Assembly (NCBI GenBank): GCA_050257395.1
Contig: JBLMWU010000271.1
Coordinates: forward strand, 1 to 30,826
Direction: 5' to 3'
Length of the DNA stretch: 30,826 bases
Source of the DNA: JAIRTY01 sp050257395
GTDB taxonomy: Bacteria; Actinomycetota; Actinomycetes; Streptosporangiales; Streptosporangiaceae
In this document: positions 15,282-23,019 of the stretch, piece by piece
Layout of the letters: each line of letters starts with the position of its first letter
Numbering within the stretch: the first letter of the stretch is position 1
The notes under the pieces: generated by a model
Database searches by the model: none
Told to the model about the DNA's origin: nothing
Seen by the model: only the letters and a program-made list of their open reading frames with translations
Program-made: the position numbers and the translations under genes

Positions 15282-15324
15282 GCGCCCGTGCAGGGGCCGG
15301 CCCGGCCGGCCCCTGCACGGGCGC
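15282..15324 (+). terminator. Perfect 19-bp stem between binding-protein and permease genes (attenuator/mRNA stabiliser)
   Basis: Bases 15282-15300 are exactly complementary to 15306-15324 around a 5-base loop, in an 82-base intergenic gap. No T-run follows. In ABC operons such stems usually give partial termination or protect the upstream message, so that the binding protein is made in excess over the permeases. Role inferred from position. Confidence 0.7.
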
Positions 15325-15349
15325 TCATGCCCACGGAGGCTGATACCCG

Positions 15350-16216
15350 GTGAGCCTCATCCTTGCGTCGGTCGGCTTCGGTCTGGTGACCGCCTCGGTG
15401 CTGGCGATCGCCTCAGTCGGGTTCACCCTGCAGTTCGGGGTGACCGACGTGCTGAATCTGGCCTTCGGCGCGGTGATGATCTTCGCCGCCTTCGTGGCCT
15501 ACCTGGTCAACTCCAGCGGCCTCTCGGTGTGGCTAGGCCTGGTGGTCGCGATGGCCGCCGGCTCGGTGCTGTCCGTCCTGCTGAACGCCGCGGTGTACAC
15601 GCCGTTCCAGCGGCGCGGCGCCTCGCCGATCACCATGGTGATCGTGTCGCTGGGCATGACGCTCATCATCGAGTTCGGTGTCCAGGCGCTGGTCGGCGGC
15701 ACCGCCGTCTCCTACAGCATGAGCAACGGGCCGACCTTCACCGCGGGCGGCCTGACCCTCACTCTGGTCCAACTCCTGATCATGGCGCTGTCGGTACTGG
15801 TCATGCTCGCCGTGCACATGCTCCTCCGGTACACCAAGCTCGGCAAGGCGATGCGGGCGACCGCGGCGAACCGCAACCTCGCCCGCAACTGCGGGATCCG
15901 GACCGGCAGGGTGATCACCCTCACCTGGGCGCTGACCGGCGCATTGTGCGGGCTGGCCGGGGTGGTGTTCGCCATGGACGCCGGAAGCTTCGACGCCACC
16001 GCGACCGACCTGTTCCTCGTCATGATCCTGGCGGCGGTCTTCCTCGGCGGGCCTGGCCAGCCCTACGGCGCGATGCTCGGGGCGCTCATCATCGGCGTCG
16101 CCACCGAGGTGAGTGCCGCCTTCATCCCGGCCGACTACAAGTACGTCATCGCGTTCGTGGCGCTGCTCGTCATGCTCGGCGTGCGCCCGACCGGTCTGCT
16201 CGGAGAGCCGACATGA
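15350..16216 (+). CDS. livH: Branched-chain-type ABC transporter permease (LivH)
   Basis: The 288-residue protein has about eight hydrophobic segments and the LivH signatures VLNLAFGAVMIFAAF, a P-F-Q-R-R motif near residue 85, RATAANRNLARNCGI (the EAA-like cytoplasmic loop contacting the ATPase), TWALTGALCGLAGV and GGPGQPYGAMLGALIIG. It forms one half of the membrane channel with the LivM part of the next gene. GGAGG at 15335-15339 is 10 bases before GTG 15350. The stop TGA at 16214 overlaps an ATG that begins an 8-codon reading frame leading to livM, so translation is likely coupled. Confidence 0.92.
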   Translation: MSLILASVGFGLVTASVLAIASVGFTLQFGVTDVLNLAFGAVMIFAAFVAYLVNSSGLSVWLGLVVAMAAGSVLSVLLNAAVYTPFQRRGASPITMVIVSLGMTLIIEFGVQALVGGTAVSYSMSNGPTFTAGGLTLTLVQLLIMALSVLVMLAVHMLLRYTKLGKAMRATAANRNLARNCGIRTGRVITLTWALTGALCGLAGVVFAMDAGSFDATATDLFLVMILAAVFLGGPGQPYGAMLGALIIGVATEVSAAFIPADYKYVIAFVALLVMLGVRPTGLLGEPT

Positions 16217-16239
16217 GCACGGAAGCCAGTTGCCGATGA
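16213..16239 (+). other. Eight-codon bridging reading frame between livH and livM-livG
   Basis: ATG at 16213 overlaps the livH stop as ATGA, and this short frame ends at TGA 16237-16239, which overlaps the livM ATG at 16236 (ATGA again). It encodes MSTEASCR and contains GGAAG, the ribosome binding site for livM. It may merely be chance, or carry ribosomes from livH to livM by two stop-start overlaps. Confidence 0.35.
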
Positions 16240-18140
16240 ACTCCTTCTACCTGGTCAACCTGCTGATCTACGCCGCTGTGGACGCGATGGCCTGCCTGGG
16301 CCTCAGCCAGCAGTTCGGGGTGGCCGGGGTGACCAACTTCGGGTTCATCATCTTCCAGGCGGCGGGCGGTTACGCCGCCGCGATACTCGCGATGCCGCCC
16401 GACACCGCCAACGGCGGGTTCCAGACCTACGTGGGCGGCTGGCACCTGCCGTTCCCGATCCCGTGGATCGGAGCCGCGATGGTGGGCGGGCTGATCGCGC
16501 TGCCGTTCACCTTTCTGGTCGGCCGGCGGCTGCGCGGGGACTTCGCCGCGATCGGCCTGCTGGTCACCGCCGTCCTGCTGAATCTGGTGGTGACGAACTT
16601 CCGGCCCTTCCTCAATGGCGACGCGGGCATCTCGCTGATCCCCGAGCCGTTGCAGGGCATCTACAACCCGCAGTCCATCGGCTACCAGTGGGACTTTGCA
16701 CTGGTCGCCCTCGCCCTGGGTGCCGCGGTCCTGCTCTTCGTCCGCCGGGTCACCAACTCGCCGTACGGGCGTTCGCTGCGGGCCATGCGGGACAACGACG
16801 TGGTGGCCGACTCGCTCGGCAAGAACCTGCTCTCGATGCGGACGGTCATGCTCGTGGTGGGTGGTGCCATCGCCGGGCTGTCCGGTGGCGTGCTGGTCAC
16901 CTACATCACCACCTGGTCGCCTGCGGCCTGGGGCTACGCCGAGACCGTGGTGCTGTTCGCGGCGGTGATCATCGGGGGGGCGGGCAATCACTGGGGCGCG
17001 GTCCTCGGGGCGGTCCTGGTGCCCGTCGGCTTCGAGGAGGTCACCCGGTTCATCCCCACGTCCAACAACCTGCCGCCGAACCTGATCCCCTCGCTGGAAT
17101 GGGTGGCGATCGGTCTTCTCATCGTCGTGTTCCTGTGGGTGCGGCCGCAGGGGATCTTCCCGGAGCGCAAGCGGGTCATCAAGGTGCCCAGTGGGGCGGC
17201 GGCGGACGGCCGGCCCGCGGGCTGGCAGTCCACCGCGGCCACTGCGGCCGTCGTGCCCGAGGCGCCTGCGGAGCCCGGTGACGGTCCGGAACGCTACGCC
17301 CGCGGCTCCGGCCGACCGCCGTCGCCTGCGGGCAGCTCCGCTGCTGCGGCGGGCGAGCCGGACGGGGCGGGAGCCGGCCCAGGGCGGGTCGTGCTCGAAG
17401 CGGTCGATGTGGTGCGGGAGTTTGGCGGGGTGCGGGCGGTTGCGGGGGTGTCTTTCTCGGTCAGGGCTGGCACCTTGACCGGGCTGATCGGGCCTAATGG
17501 GGCGGGGAAGTCGACGCTGCTGGCGATGCTGGCCGGGACGCTGCCGGTGACCTCCGGGACGGTGCGGTACCTGGGGGAGGACGTCACGGCGGTACCCGCG
17601 TTCCGCCGGGCGCGGCTGGGGCTGGTGCGGACCTTCCAGCTGGCCAGCGAGTACAAGCGGCTGACGGTGATGGAGAACCTGCTGTCGGCGGTGCCGCGCA
17701 ACCGGGGGGACTCGTTCCGGGGCGCGATGCTGGGGCGGCGGTACTGGCGGCGTGACGAGGACGCCGCGATCCTGCGGGCCCAGGCGCTGCTGGAGCGGTT
17801 CGGGCTGGAGAAGTTCGCCAGCCACTACGCGGGCGACCTGTCCGGCGGGCAGCGCCGGCTGGTGGAGATCATGCGGGCGCTGATGGCCGAGCCGCGGATG
17901 CTGCTGCTCGACGAGCCCATGGCCGGCGTCCACCCGCACCTGGCGCACCGGATCGGCGAGCAGCTCACCCGGCTGTGCGAGGAGGGGATGACGATCCTCA
18001 TGGTCGAGCACGAGCTCGCCATCATGGACGAGTTCTGCGACCCGGTGGTGGTGATGGCCGAGGGCTCGGTGCTGGCCGAAGGCACCATGCAGCAGCTCCG
18101 CGGCCGCAGCGAGGTCGTGGAGGCCTACCTTGTCGGCTGA
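16236..18140 (+). CDS. LivM-LivG fusion: ABC transporter permease joined to ATPase
   Basis: A 634-residue fusion. Residues ~1-315 are a LivM permease with about ten hydrophobic segments and the motifs GLSQQFGVAGVTNFGFI, RRLRGDFAAIGLL, RAMRDNDVVADSLGKN, GAGNHWGAVLGAVL and FLWVRPQGIFP. A ~70-residue Pro/Ala/Gly linker (to ~385) follows. The LivG ATPase has Walker A GPNGAGKST, signature DLSGGQRRL, Walker B LLLDEPMAGV and switch His in VEHEL. All ATPase motifs are intact. LivM and LivG are usually separate proteins, so the fusion fixes a 1:1 ratio. GGAAG 10 bases upstream supports ATG 16236. Codon choice shifts toward GGG, GTG and GCG just after the linker. Confidence 0.92.
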   Translation: MNSFYLVNLLIYAAVDAMACLGLSQQFGVAGVTNFGFIIFQAAGGYAAAILAMPPDTANGGFQTYVGGWHLPFPIPWIGAAMVGGLIALPFTFLVGRRLRGDFAAIGLLVTAVLLNLVVTNFRPFLNGDAGISLIPEPLQGIYNPQSIGYQWDFALVALALGAAVLLFVRRVTNSPYGRSLRAMRDNDVVADSLGKNLLSMRTVMLVVGGAIAGLSGGVLVTYITTWSPAAWGYAETVVLFAAVIIGGAGNHWGAVLGAVLVPVGFEEVTRFIPTSNNLPPNLIPSLEWVAIGLLIVVFLWVRPQGIFPERKRVIKVPSGAAADGRPAGWQSTAATAAVVPEAPAEPGDGPERYARGSGRPPSPAGSSAAAAGEPDGAGAGPGRVVLEAVDVVREFGGVRAVAGVSFSVRAGTLTGLIGPNGAGKSTLLAMLAGTLPVTSGTVRYLGEDVTAVPAFRRARLGLVRTFQLASEYKRLTVMENLLSAVPRNRGDSFRGAMLGRRYWRRDEDAAILRAQALLERFGLEKFASHYAGDLSGGQRRLVEIMRALMAEPRMLLLDEPMAGVHPHLAHRIGEQLTRLCEEGMTILMVEHELAIMDEFCDPVVVMAEGSVLAEGTMQQLRGRSEVVEAYLVG

Positions 18141-18894
18141 GCTGACCCTGCCGGGCGTGCCGCTGCACGCGGACGGCGTCACCGCGGGCTACGGCGGCGA
18201 CCCGGTCATCCGCGGCGTCAGCGTGCACACCACGCCCGGCGAGGTGGTGTCCCTGGTCGGGCCCAACGGGTCCGGCAAGAGCACGCTGCTCAAGAGCCTG
18301 GTCGGGGTGCTGCGGGTATCGGCGGGCAGCGTGCGGGTGGGCGACACCGAGGTCACCAACCAGCCGCCCGAGGAGATCGCCCGTGCGTCGGTGGGCTACG
18401 TGCCGCAGGTGGATGACGTGTTCGGCCCGCTCACCGTCCGGGAGAACCTGGAGATGGGCGGCTACCTGCTGCCCCGCCGGGAGGTCGCCGCGCAGATCGA
18501 CCGGGTGACGCGGGTGTTCCCGCGGCTGGGCACCATGATGGGCCGCAGCGCGGGCAAGCTCAGCGGCGGCGAGCGGAAGATGCTCGCCATGGGCCGGGTG
18601 CTGATGCTCAATCCCGGCGTCTTCCTGCTGGACGAGCCGACCGCCAACCTCGCCCCGATCGTCGCCACCGCGCTGCTGCAGGAGCACGTCCGGCAGCTCG
18701 CCGCCAGCGGCGCGGCCGTGCTGATCGTCGAGCAGCGGGCCCGGGCCGTGCTCGCCATCTCCGACCGGACCTACGTGCTGGGCGGCGGCGAGGTGCGGAT
18801 GGAAGGCACCCCGGCCGCGCTGTCGCAGAGCCCGGAGTTCGTGGAGTCCTTCCTCGGCGGCCACGCCCGGCAGGCCGCCACCGGCGACAGCTGA
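18130..18894 (+). CDS. livF: Branched-chain-type ABC transporter ATPase (LivF)
   Basis: The 254-residue ATPase has Walker A GPNGSGKST, a Q-loop in GYVPQVDDVF, the LivF-like VRENLEMGGY, signature LSGGERKML, Walker B VFLLDEPTANLAP and a switch segment VLIVEQRARAVLA where Gln replaces the His. The last feature is common in LivF proteins, which often have E-Q in the H-loop. It pairs with the LivG half encoded just upstream. The start is a rare TTG at 18130, supported by GGAGG at 18119-18123 and overlapping the previous gene by 11 bases, a tight translational coupling. It is the last gene of the operon; a convergent kinase gene ends 7 bases away. Confidence 0.92.
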   Translation: MSAELTLPGVPLHADGVTAGYGGDPVIRGVSVHTTPGEVVSLVGPNGSGKSTLLKSLVGVLRVSAGSVRVGDTEVTNQPPEEIARASVGYVPQVDDVFGPLTVRENLEMGGYLLPRREVAAQIDRVTRVFPRLGTMMGRSAGKLSGGERKMLAMGRVLMLNPGVFLLDEPTANLAPIVATALLQEHVRQLAASGAAVLIVEQRARAVLAISDRTYVLGGGEVRMEGTPAALSQSPEFVESFLGGHARQAATGDS

Positions 18895-18901
18895 GGCGCG
18901 G

Positions 18902-19882
18902 TCACTGCCCGGGCGCGGCCGGGCGGATGATCCGCAGCGCGGACGGCAGGGCGCGGATGGTCAGCGGGATGCCGGGCGGCAGGGGGGAGGCGAACGGCAG
19001 CGTCTCCCCGTCCGCGGCCGCGGGCATCGCGCGGTCCGCGCGCACGGTGACACTCGCTGCCTGCCGCATGCCGACCAGGTCCATGCCCACGTGCCCGCCC
19101 TTGGCGGCCCGGCGCATGATCTTCAGGAACGACGACCGGGAGCCGTGCTCGACGGTCAGCACGTCCAGCAGGCCGTCGGACACGTCGGCGCCGGGAGCGG
19201 CTTTCACCCCCGCGGCCAGGTAGCCGGAGTTGGCGACCACCACGCAGTAGCCGGGGAACTCGCCGTTCCCGTTCCCGTTCCCGTTCCCGTTCGCGGCGCC
19301 GGCCTGCCCGGCCACGTCACCAGGGCCGGGCACGTCGAGCGTGAACCGGGCCCGCTGCCAGGCGAGCAGCGCGCGCACGCCTGCCAGCTGATAGCCGAGC
19401 GGACCCCGTACCCAGCGGGCCCGGTTGGCGATCTCCCCGCCTTCCGACACGATGCCCAGGTAGACGCTGCCCGCGACGGTTGCCTCCGGCCCGTCCCCGG
19501 CGCGCACGCCGATCAGGTCCACGGGCTGCGGCTCGCCCGCCATGAGCGCCCGCGCCGCCTCCGTCGCCACCCGGGGGATGCCGAGCATGCGGGCGAAGTC
19601 GTTGCCCCGCCCGGCCGGGATCAGGCCGAGCACCCCGCCGGCCCCCGCCACCGCGCCGGCCAGCGTGCCGACCAGCCCGTCGCCGCCCACGGCGACGACC
19701 GTCTCCCCGCGCCCGACCGCGTCCACCGCGCAGTCCGCCGCGTGGCTCAGGCTGGTGCTCTCGCACACCCGCACCGCGGGGCCGCCCGCTGTGGTCAGCG
19801 CCGTCAGCACCGCGGGCATGGCGCGCAGCGCGCGCCCGTTGCCCGCCGCGGGGTTGACCACCAGGCACAGTGGGTCGGTCAT
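18902..19882 (-). CDS. Diacylglycerol/lipid kinase (YegS/DgkB-like, DAGK catalytic domain)
   Basis: A 326-residue protein starting MTDPLCLVVNPAAGNGRA, with ETVVAVGGDGLVGTLA (the GGDG nucleotide-binding motif at 66-69) and LGLIPAGRGNDFARMLGIP, the classic DAGK N-terminal lobe. The C-terminal beta-sandwich carries YCVVVANSGYLAAGVKAAP and DVSDGLLDVL. It likely phosphorylates diacylglycerol or a related lipid, or sphingoid-type alcohol, at the membrane using ATP. An (Asn-Gly)5 tract at about residues 197-206, encoded by a hexamer microsatellite, interrupts a surface loop. GGGAGG at spacing 7 fixes ATG 19882. Apparently monocistronic. Confidence 0.9.
   Translation of the reverse strand: MTDPLCLVVNPAAGNGRALRAMPAVLTALTTAGGPAVRVCESTSLSHAADCAVDAVGRGETVVAVGGDGLVGTLAGAVAGAGGVLGLIPAGRGNDFARMLGIPRVATEAARALMAGEPQPVDLIGVRAGDGPEATVAGSVYLGIVSEGGEIANRARWVRGPLGYQLAGVRALLAWQRARFTLDVPGPGDVAGQAGAANGNGNGNGNGEFPGYCVVVANSGYLAAGVKAAPGADVSDGLLDVLTVEHGSRSSFLKIMRRAAKGGHVGMDLVGMRQAASVTVRADRAMPAAADGETLPFASPLPPGIPLTIRALPSALRIIRPAAPGQ
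19265..19294 (+). repeat. GTTCCC hexanucleotide microsatellite inside the lipid-kinase gene
   Basis: Four perfect tandem copies of GTTCCC (19265-19288) plus a variant fifth (GTTCGC) encode five Asn-Gly dipeptides on the minus strand. Changes in copy number would keep the frame. Confidence 0.85.
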
Positions 19883-19922
19883 CGGGGTACCTCCCGCGCC
19901 AGGGTGCCGTAGCCGGCATGAT

Positions 19923-19952
19923 CTACAAATCCCGCTGGGCAATCCCTAGCAT
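19923..19952 (+). promoter_or_regulatory. Candidate promoter of the 20001 membrane-protein gene
   Basis: CTACAA (19923-19928) and TAGCAT (19947-19952) with an 18-base spacer. The -10 is identical to that of cutA. The predicted start near 19959 leaves a ~42-base leader containing GGAG before the GTG at 20001. Confidence 0.4.
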
Positions 19953-20000
19953 GGTGGCAGATGCCGCTGCACGCACGGAACGCTCGGACGGAGCCGTTTT

Positions 20001-20603
20001 GTGACGGACGACCAGCTTGACGCCGCGGGACCCGCCCCCGGTGCCCGGGCCCTGCCCTGGCGGGCGTGCCTGGCCGGGCAGCTCGCCGTGCTGGCGGCGC
20101 AGTTCGTGCTCGGCATGGCCGTGAACCTGTTCGCGCGCGTCCCGGCGGTCCATCCCGGCAGCGTCCGGGCGGGCAGCGACTACTTCACCAGCCTGGCCCG
20201 GGCGGTGTCCTGGGCGGTGACCAGCGGGGGCGTCCTGCTGCGGCTGCACGTGATCGCCGGCCTGCTGACCGTCGCGGCCGGGCTCGTGCTGGTGCCCGCC
20301 GCGATGTGGGCAGGCGGGCGGCGGCGGTCGGTCGCCGCCTGGTCCGGGCTGGCCTTCGTGGTCGGGGCCGGGTTCAACGGCGGCAGCTTCCTGATCTTCG
20401 GTGACGGGGACAAGCTGGCGTCGTTCCTGATGGCGTCGCTGTTCCTGCTCGCGGTGGTGGTGTACGGGGTGGCACTGCTGCTGGAGATGCGGGGAAGCGG
20501 CCCGGCCGGGGAGGAGGACGGCCCCCCGCCGTGGCGGGAGACCGAAGAGGACACGGCCGCGGTCGTGGCCGAGGCGCCCGCGGATTCCGGCGACGCTGGC
20601 TAG
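20001..20603 (+). CDS. Four-helix hypothetical membrane protein
   Basis: A 200-residue protein with a short hydrophilic N-terminus, four transmembrane segments (about 26-47, 70-100, 112-132 and 138-158) and an acidic, Pro/Glu-rich cytoplasmic tail (160-200). Between helices one and two is FARVPAVHPGS, and helix four precedes LLLEMRGSG. I do not recognise a family with a known function; small membrane proteins of this build occur in many actinomycetes. GTG 20001 has GGAG eight bases upstream. It is divergent from the lipid-kinase gene across a 118-base region and precedes cutA in the same direction, but cutA has its own promoter. Confidence 0.75.
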   Translation: MTDDQLDAAGPAPGARALPWRACLAGQLAVLAAQFVLGMAVNLFARVPAVHPGSVRAGSDYFTSLARAVSWAVTSGGVLLRLHVIAGLLTVAAGLVLVPAAMWAGGRRRSVAAWSGLAFVVGAGFNGGSFLIFGDGDKLASFLMASLFLLAVVVYGVALLLEMRGSGPAGEEDGPPPWRETEEDTAAVVAEAPADSGDAG

Positions 20604-20668
20604 CGAACGCCCGCGGCCCGCCGGGCCTGCACCGCATGAACTGCTGGTGGCACCAGGCGGAATCTCGG

Positions 20669-20696
20669 TTGCAGCTGCGATCCGGACGCGTAGCAT
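20669..20696 (+). promoter_or_regulatory. Promoter of leaderless cutA
   Basis: TTGCAG (20669-20674), a 16-base spacer and TAGCAT (20691-20696) end 8 bases before the cutA ATG at 20705. The start site would be at or within two bases of the ATG; no Shine-Dalgarno is present. Confidence 0.6.
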
Positions 20697-20704
20697 CCTG
20701 TGTC

Positions 20705-21070
20705 ATGGCGGGTCAGGGCGGGGACGCGGCCGGGCCCGCGGGCACCGGTTATCTCCAGGTGCAGACCACCACGGATTCCCGGGGCGAGGCGATGGAACTC
20801 GCCCGCGCCGCGGTCGAGGCGCGGCTGGCCGCGTGTGCTCAGGTGACCGGGCCGGTGACGAGCACGTACTGGTGGGAGGACGAGCTCGAGCGCGCCGAGG
20901 AGTGGCTGATCCTGCTCAAGCTGCCCGCCAGCCGGTACGAGGAGCTGGCCGGTTTCCTGGCTGAACGGCACAGCTACGACGAACCCGAGATCGTGGCCAC
21001 GCAGATCGTGGCGGGCTCGGGCGGCTATCTAAGCTGGATCGAGGAGGAGACCCGCCCAGACGGCCGGTGA
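20705..21070 (+). CDS. cutA: CutA-family divalent-cation tolerance protein
   Basis: The 121-residue protein reads LQVQTTTDSRGEAMELARAAVEARLAACAQVTGP, (abbreviated) then TSTYWWEDELERAEEWLILLKL, with ARLAAC and STYWWE the most diagnostic CutA motifs. The C-terminal half, HSYDEPEIVATQIVAGSGGYLSWIEEET, is also classic. CutA forms very stable trimers with a ferredoxin-like fold related to PII and is linked to metal tolerance, though its molecular role is unsettled. A Gly/Ala-rich extension of about 13 residues precedes the core. ATG 20705 is chosen since a TAGCAT -10 lies 8 bases upstream, so the mRNA is probably leaderless. Confidence 0.93.
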   Translation: MAGQGGDAAGPAGTGYLQVQTTTDSRGEAMELARAAVEARLAACAQVTGPVTSTYWWEDELERAEEWLILLKLPASRYEELAGFLAERHSYDEPEIVATQIVAGSGGYLSWIEEETRPDGR

Positions 21071-21104
21071 CCTGGCGCCCGCGCCGGGACCGGCAGGAAG
21101 TGGG

Positions 21105-21998
21105 GTGGCCGTGCCGGTGACGCCTGCCATGCCGATGCCCGCTGACCAGGCCGGCGGTGACCGGCCCGCGGGGGACGGCCTGTTCGGCCCGGACTCGGCT
21201 ACCTGGCGGGTGATGGCCAGCCCGGTCATGTGGGTGGGCGGCTTCCGCGCCCTGTACCTGCAGGCACTGCACCCGCGCGTGATGCGCGGCACCTGGCAGA
21301 ACACGGCGCTGGCCAACCCGCAGGAGGCGTGGGGCCGGTTCGTCCGCACCACCCAGTTCGTGCGCGTCCGCACCTACGGCAGCCTCGCCGAGGTTGAGCG
21401 GATCAGCCGCCGGGTCCGCAAGCTGCACGCCACCCTGCGCGGCACCGACGAGGACGGTACCGAATACCCGCTCGACGAGCCGGAGCTGCTGCTGTGGGTG
21501 CACTGCGCGGAGGTCGCCTCCTACGCGGATGTGGCCAGGCGCAGCGGGATGCGGCTGCGGCCCGGCGACCTCGACGCGTTCGTGGACGAGCAGCGCCGCA
21601 GCGCCGCCGTGGTCGGGCTGGACCCGGCTGCGGTGCCCGGCTCGCTGGCCGGGCTGGCGGACTACTTCGCCCGGACCCGGCCGCAGCTGCGCATCACGCC
21701 CGAGGCGCGGACCGCGCTGCTGCGGTCGCTGAACCCGCCGGTGCCCGCCCCGTACCGGGTGTTCAAGCTGGCCGTGCCGCCGCTGACCACGCTGGGGTTC
21801 GGCAGCCTGCCCCGCTGGGCCCGCCGGATGTACGGGGTGCCGAGCACCCCGCTCACCGACCTGGCCGCCACCGCCGGGCTGCGGGCGTTCCAGGAGAGCG
21901 CCAGCCGCATCCCCGCCCAGCTGCTCCTGCCCGCCCTCCGCGCCGCCCGCAGGGGGCAGGCGGCCCGCCCGGCGGTCCCCGCCCGGGCGGCCGGCTGA
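21105..21998 (+). CDS. Oxygenase MpaB-family protein (DUF2236)
   Basis: A 297-residue protein with LFGPDSATWRVMASPVM, FRALYLQALHPRVM, GTWQNTAL, WGRFVRTTQFVRVRTYGS, then HCAEVASYADVARR. The sequence order matches DUF2236/MpaB proteins, whose best-known relatives are the b-type-heme rubber oxygenase Lcp and fungal MpaB. The histidine in LLLWVHCAEV is a candidate heme ligand by family analogy. There is no signal peptide, unlike Lcp, so it is presumably cytosolic; its substrate is unknown. AGGAAG (21095-21100) precedes GTG 21105; GTG 21111 is an alternative. It ends at a convergent alpha/beta hydrolase gene, with a strong hairpin between. Confidence 0.87.
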   Translation: MAVPVTPAMPMPADQAGGDRPAGDGLFGPDSATWRVMASPVMWVGGFRALYLQALHPRVMRGTWQNTALANPQEAWGRFVRTTQFVRVRTYGSLAEVERISRRVRKLHATLRGTDEDGTEYPLDEPELLLWVHCAEVASYADVARRSGMRLRPGDLDAFVDEQRRSAAVVGLDPAAVPGSLAGLADYFARTRPQLRITPEARTALLRSLNPPVPAPYRVFKLAVPPLTTLGFGSLPRWARRMYGVPSTPLTDLAATAGLRAFQESASRIPAQLLLPALRAARRGQAARPAVPARAAG

Positions 21999-22002
21999 GC
22001 CG

Positions 22003-22056
22003 TGACCGGCCCGGCCGGGCGCGCCCGGGCGGCTGGCGGCCGCCAGCCAGCGGTCA
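22003..22056. terminator. Bidirectional terminator between convergent genes
   Basis: An 18-base perfect palindrome (GGCTGGCGG/CCGCCAGCC, 22031-22048) lies inside outer arms TGACCG (22003-22008) and CGGTCA (22051-22056). The stem can form in both transcripts. No T-run follows, as in many actinomycete terminators. Confidence 0.6.
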
Positions 22057-22989
22057 GGCCGGGCGGAGCAGGTCCCTGATCGCCTGCACGACGTCACCGG
22101 GGCAGCGCATGTGCAGCGTGACGTGCCCGGCGTCGACCAGGCGGTTCTCGCCGCGCGGCACCGAGGCGGCCAGCGCGTCGTAGAGGCGGCGCTTGCCCTC
22201 GATCTCCTCGTTCAGCAGCGCCTCGGACTCACCCATCAGGACGGCCTTCTTGAAGTCGTCGATGCCCATCGAGCACAAGACGATGAGCGGCACGTCCGGC
22301 ATCGGTCCCGCCTGCCGGATCTCGTCGTAGACCTGCTCGATGTTCGCGGCTTCCTGCAGGCCGTTGCGCAGCCAGGCCATGCTCACGTGCTGGCCGGCCA
22401 GCGGCCCGCGGACCGCGTCCGGCCAGGCCGCCAGCTCCCGTTCGAACAGGGCGCGGTAGAACTCGATCACCTCGTCCGGCAGCGTGTCGGGCATGGCGAG
22501 CGAGGTGTCCCAGCCCTCCCGCAGCTTGGTCAGCTCTTCCGGCATGTAAGCGCTGTAGTCCTCGTGCGCCGGGTCCAGCAGGACCAGGCCCGCCACCTCC
22601 GCGGGGAAGCGGATCGCATAGTGCCGGGCGTACAGGCCGCCGAGCGAGTGGCCCACCAGCAGATACGGCGCGGGCACGCCCGCGGTGCGGAGCAGCTCCC
22701 GCAGTTCGCCGGTCGCCTCGGCCGACGAGCGGGGCAGCCCGCCCGGGTCGCTCCAGCCGGTCCCGGCCCGGTCGTAGAGGATGCTCGTGGTGAGCTTCGC
22801 GGCCTCTTCCTGCACGTTCAGGTAGTCGAGGCCGACCGCCCCGGCCCCGGGCAGGAACACCACCGCCGGGTTACCGGCGCCTGACCGGTGCAGCAGCAGC
22901 CGCCTGCCCCCCACGTCGAAGTACCGGCCGAGCGGCGGAGCCGTCCCGGCCGCCGTCGCTGCCTCCGTCACACCGGACTCGTCCGCCAT
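22054..22989 (-). CDS. Alpha/beta hydrolase
   Basis: A 311-residue alpha/beta-fold hydrolase: VVFLPGAGAVGLDYLN (oxyanion strand/loop), LYDRAGTGWSDPG, nucleophile elbow LLVGHSLGGLYARHYA (Ser115), VLLDPAHEDY, and the C-terminal catalytic His in DAGHVTLHMRCP. The fold is of the haloalkane-dehalogenase/esterase/epoxide-hydrolase type; the reaction is not determined. GGAGGGG 7 bases before ATG 22989 fixes the start. The gene is divergent from an ArsR-like regulator gene and the 73-base intergenic region contains two dyads. It is therefore likely controlled by that regulator. Confidence 0.9.
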   Translation of the reverse strand: MADESGVTEAATAAGTAPPLGRYFDVGGRRLLLHRSGAGNPAVVFLPGAGAVGLDYLNVQEEAAKLTTSILYDRAGTGWSDPGGLPRSSAEATGELRELLRTAGVPAPYLLVGHSLGGLYARHYAIRFPAEVAGLVLLDPAHEDYSAYMPEELTKLREGWDTSLAMPDTLPDEVIEFYRALFERELAAWPDAVRGPLAGQHVSMAWLRNGLQEAANIEQVYDEIRQAGPMPDVPLIVLCSMGIDDFKKAVLMGESEALLNEEIEGKRRLYDALAASVPRGENRLVDAGHVTLHMRCPGDVVQAIRDLLRPA

Positions 22990-23019
22990 GGGTCGTCCCC
23001 TCCCGCAGGAATTCTTGCG

